Source: CAYSHJ01 sp964589725 (lineage in GTDB: Bacteria > Planctomycetota > Planctomycetia > Planctomycetales > Planctomycetaceae). From it: 7,192 nucleotides of DNA. Under the pieces are notes generated by a model that was not told the origin of the DNA, searched no databases, and was given only the letters and a program-made list of their open reading frames with translations. This document shows positions 6,205 to 7,192 of the stretch, piece by piece. The position numbers and the translations under genes are program-made. Within the stretch, counting starts at the first letter, position 1, and the number at the start of each line of letters is the position of its first letter. The stretch lies in NCBI GenBank assembly GCA_964589725.1, contig CAZPUJ010000273.1, forward strand, positions 1 to 7,192, given 5' to 3'.

Positions 6205-6924
6205 GTGAGTTTTTTGACGTTGGGAGTTGAAACTTCGGGGTTGGCAGGTTCGGTGGCGTTGCGGCGGGGCGGCGAGACCGTGGCCGTGCTGCCGCTGGAG
6301 CAAGCCGGGCGGCGGCATGCGCAGACATTGGTTTCGGAAATCGACTCTTTGCTGTGCCAGCACGGCTTGACGGCGAAGCAACTGGGGTTGATCGCAGTGA
6401 GCATCGGGCCGGGCAGTTTCACGGGGCTGCGAGTTGGCGTGGTGTTCGCGAAGACAATGGCTTACGCGACGGGCTGCCGACTGGCCGAAGTCGATACGTT
6501 TCGCGCGATCGCCGCCGCGAGTCCGGCCGACGTGGCGGAGGTCTTTGTCGTGGCGGATGCTCAGCGCGGCGAGCTGTTTGTCGGCTGGTACGCTCGCGAG
6601 GAAAAACAGGACGGTGGCGGCGCGACCGATCGATGGAAACCGCGGAAGGCAATCACAATCGAGGCGACGGACGATTGGTGTCGGCAGCTTGCCGAACTCG
6701 CGCCGTCGTCATTCGCCGTCAGCGGTCCGGCTGTCGGCGCGATCCGATCAAGTGTGCCGTCTTTCGTGCGAGTGCTTGATTCCGAATTCTGGCTGCCTCG
6801 CGCCGACCTCGTCGCCGAGTTGGGCGAACAGCAAGCGTTGGCTGGCGAACTGGCGGACGTGTGGACGCTGGAGCCGTTCTATCTGCGTCGCAGCGCGGCG
6901 GAGGAAAAGGCCTGCGTTTCGTGA
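6205..6924 (+). CDS. tsaB: tRNA t6A37 synthesis protein TsaB
   Basis: TsaB (YeaZ) is the partner that dimerises with TsaD and, with TsaE, transfers the threonylcarbamoyl group made by TsaC/TsaC2 to A37 of tRNAs reading ANN codons. It is a cytosolic protein of the ASKHA fold that has usually lost its own catalysis. The 239 residues (from the second GTG) match the usual 220-240. Seen directly: N-terminal strand LTLGVETSGLAGSVAL, RRHAQTLV helix near 36-43, the family hallmark GPGSFTGLRVG at 68-78, then a KTMAYATG helix, a VDTFRAIA segment, and ADAQRGELFVGWY, all in TsaB order. The C-terminus ends in LEPFYLRRSAAEEKA, which is also typical. No rimI or tsaD is fused or visible next to it within the window. 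The gene is divergent from the lipoprotein and ends 163 bp before the next gene. I saw no clear promoter directly upstream. Confidence 0.95.
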   Translation: MSFLTLGVETSGLAGSVALRRGGETVAVLPLEQAGRRHAQTLVSEIDSLLCQHGLTAKQLGLIAVSIGPGSFTGLRVGVVFAKTMAYATGCRLAEVDTFRAIAAASPADVAEVFVVADAQRGELFVGWYAREEKQDGGGATDRWKPRKAITIEATDDWCRQLAELAPSSFAVSGPAVGAIRSSVPSFVRVLDSEFWLPRADLVAELGEQQALAGELADVWTLEPFYLRRSAAEEKACVS

Positions 6925-6974
6925 CGCGGTCAAACTGCCGCTGTGGTGAGCCTCGCGAGTCTTTTCCGAACAGC

Positions 6975-6980
6975 TATAAT
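6975..6980 (+). promoter_or_regulatory. Perfect -10 box for the right-edge gene
   Basis: TATAAT in the context CAGCTATAATCC is an exact -10 match. No convincing -35 hexamer is found 16-18 bp upstream (the place is CTCGCG-like). A start near 6987 would give a leader of about 100 nt. It is plausible as the promoter of the gene at 7088, with an activator or a weak -35. Confidence 0.5.
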
Positions 6981-7074
6981 CCGCCCGTGACGATTTCGAG
7001 TCGATGGCGCGTCCCGCTGCGGGGCGATGTTCACGGAATGCGGCCTTGTCCGACGGCCGCCGAGCCACGTTCAC

Positions 7075-7079
7075 AGGAG
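7075..7079 (+). promoter_or_regulatory. Ribosome binding site of the right-edge gene
   Basis: AGGAG is 8 nt before ATG 7088, a full Shine-Dalgarno core that supports a real start for this short, truncated frame. Confidence 0.75.
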
Positions 7080-7087
7080 TTAGGGTC

Positions 7088-7192
7088 ATGGCTTTGTACG
7101 AGATTGAAACCTACGCACACATCATGATTGGCTGGGCCGAGTCCCAGGAGCAGGCGGCTCAGATCGCCAAGGAACATTATCCCGGCGAGGAC
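7088..7192 (+). CDS. Small conserved-type protein, unknown function (3'-partial)
   Basis: Only the first 35 codons are in the window, and the frame is open to the edge. The product begins MALYEIETYAHIMIGWAESQ and continues with an Ala/Gln/Lys helix (EQAAQIAKEHYPGED). This predicts a beta strand (LYEIETYAHIMIGW) followed by an amphipathic helix, as in a small alpha/beta domain. From memory, similar MALYEIETNAHIMIGW starts occur in planctomycete hypothetical proteins, but I cannot name a function. Support for the start is the AGGAG at 8-nt spacing and a TATAAT box about 108 bp upstream. It is separated from tsaB by 163 bp and probably has its own transcript. Confidence 0.75.
   Translation, partial: MALYEIETYAHIMIGWAESQEQAAQIAKEHYPGED

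Larger units (their letters stand above)
6925..7087 (+). other. Intergenic leader with two GC-rich hairpins
   Basis: The 163 bp between tsaB and the next gene hold an 8-bp palindrome (CTCGCGAG, 6952-6959), a -10 box at 6975-6980, and two stems downstream of it: 7010-7016 with 7020-7026 (7 bp, one G-U, CUG loop) and GCGGCC 7040-7045 with GGCCGC 7055-7060 (9-nt loop). The ribosome site AGGAG at 7075 is left unpaired by these stems. I recognise no riboswitch. Confidence 0.4.

Overview
The window looks like chromosomal DNA from a member of the Planctomycetota. The evidence is the moderately high GC content, a PknB-type kinase carrying a single membrane segment and a large beta-helix-like ectodomain (a layout common in that phylum), an FtsQ-like protein of planctomycetal flavour, and several proteins that resemble planctomycete-restricted hypotheticals. 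I cannot place it below phylum from sequence alone. There are no tRNA or rRNA genes, CRISPR arrays, insertion sequences or phage genes, so it reads as an ordinary core or near-core region rather than an accessory island.

Layout, left to right. (1) The 3' part of an FtsQ/POTRA-type cell-division gene runs off the left edge and ends at 733. (2) A calcineurin-like phosphoesterase (1568 to 771, minus strand) converges on it. (3) A 199-bp divergent intergenic region holds a short inverted repeat and a very good sigma-70-type promoter (TTGACT-18-TCTAAT) driving (4) a 98-aa, probably helical protein of unknown function (1768-2064). (5) After a 158-bp gap with a strong hairpin comes a membrane Ser/Thr protein kinase, best called at 2223-5057; an ATG at 2061 overlapping the previous stop would extend it by 54 residues but is doubtful. 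(6) Only 17 bp away and convergent is a Tat-type lipoprotein of unknown function (5905 to 5075, minus). (7) A 300-bp divergent intergenic region contains a 65-nt imperfect inverted repeat whose two arms look like copies of one REP-like unit. (8) tsaB (6205-6924), for tRNA t6A synthesis, follows. (9) A 163-bp leader with a perfect TATAAT box and two hairpins precedes (10) the first 35 codons of a small conserved-looking protein that runs off the right edge.

The genes do not form one pathway. FtsQ-like belongs to cell division and envelope work, tsaB to tRNA modification, the kinase to transmembrane signalling, and the lipoprotein to the envelope. The only likely co-transcribed pair is the 98-aa gene and the kinase. 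The most distinctive items are the REP-like inverted pair upstream of tsaB, the promoter-equipped 98-aa gene before the kinase, and the kinase's unusual ectodomain.
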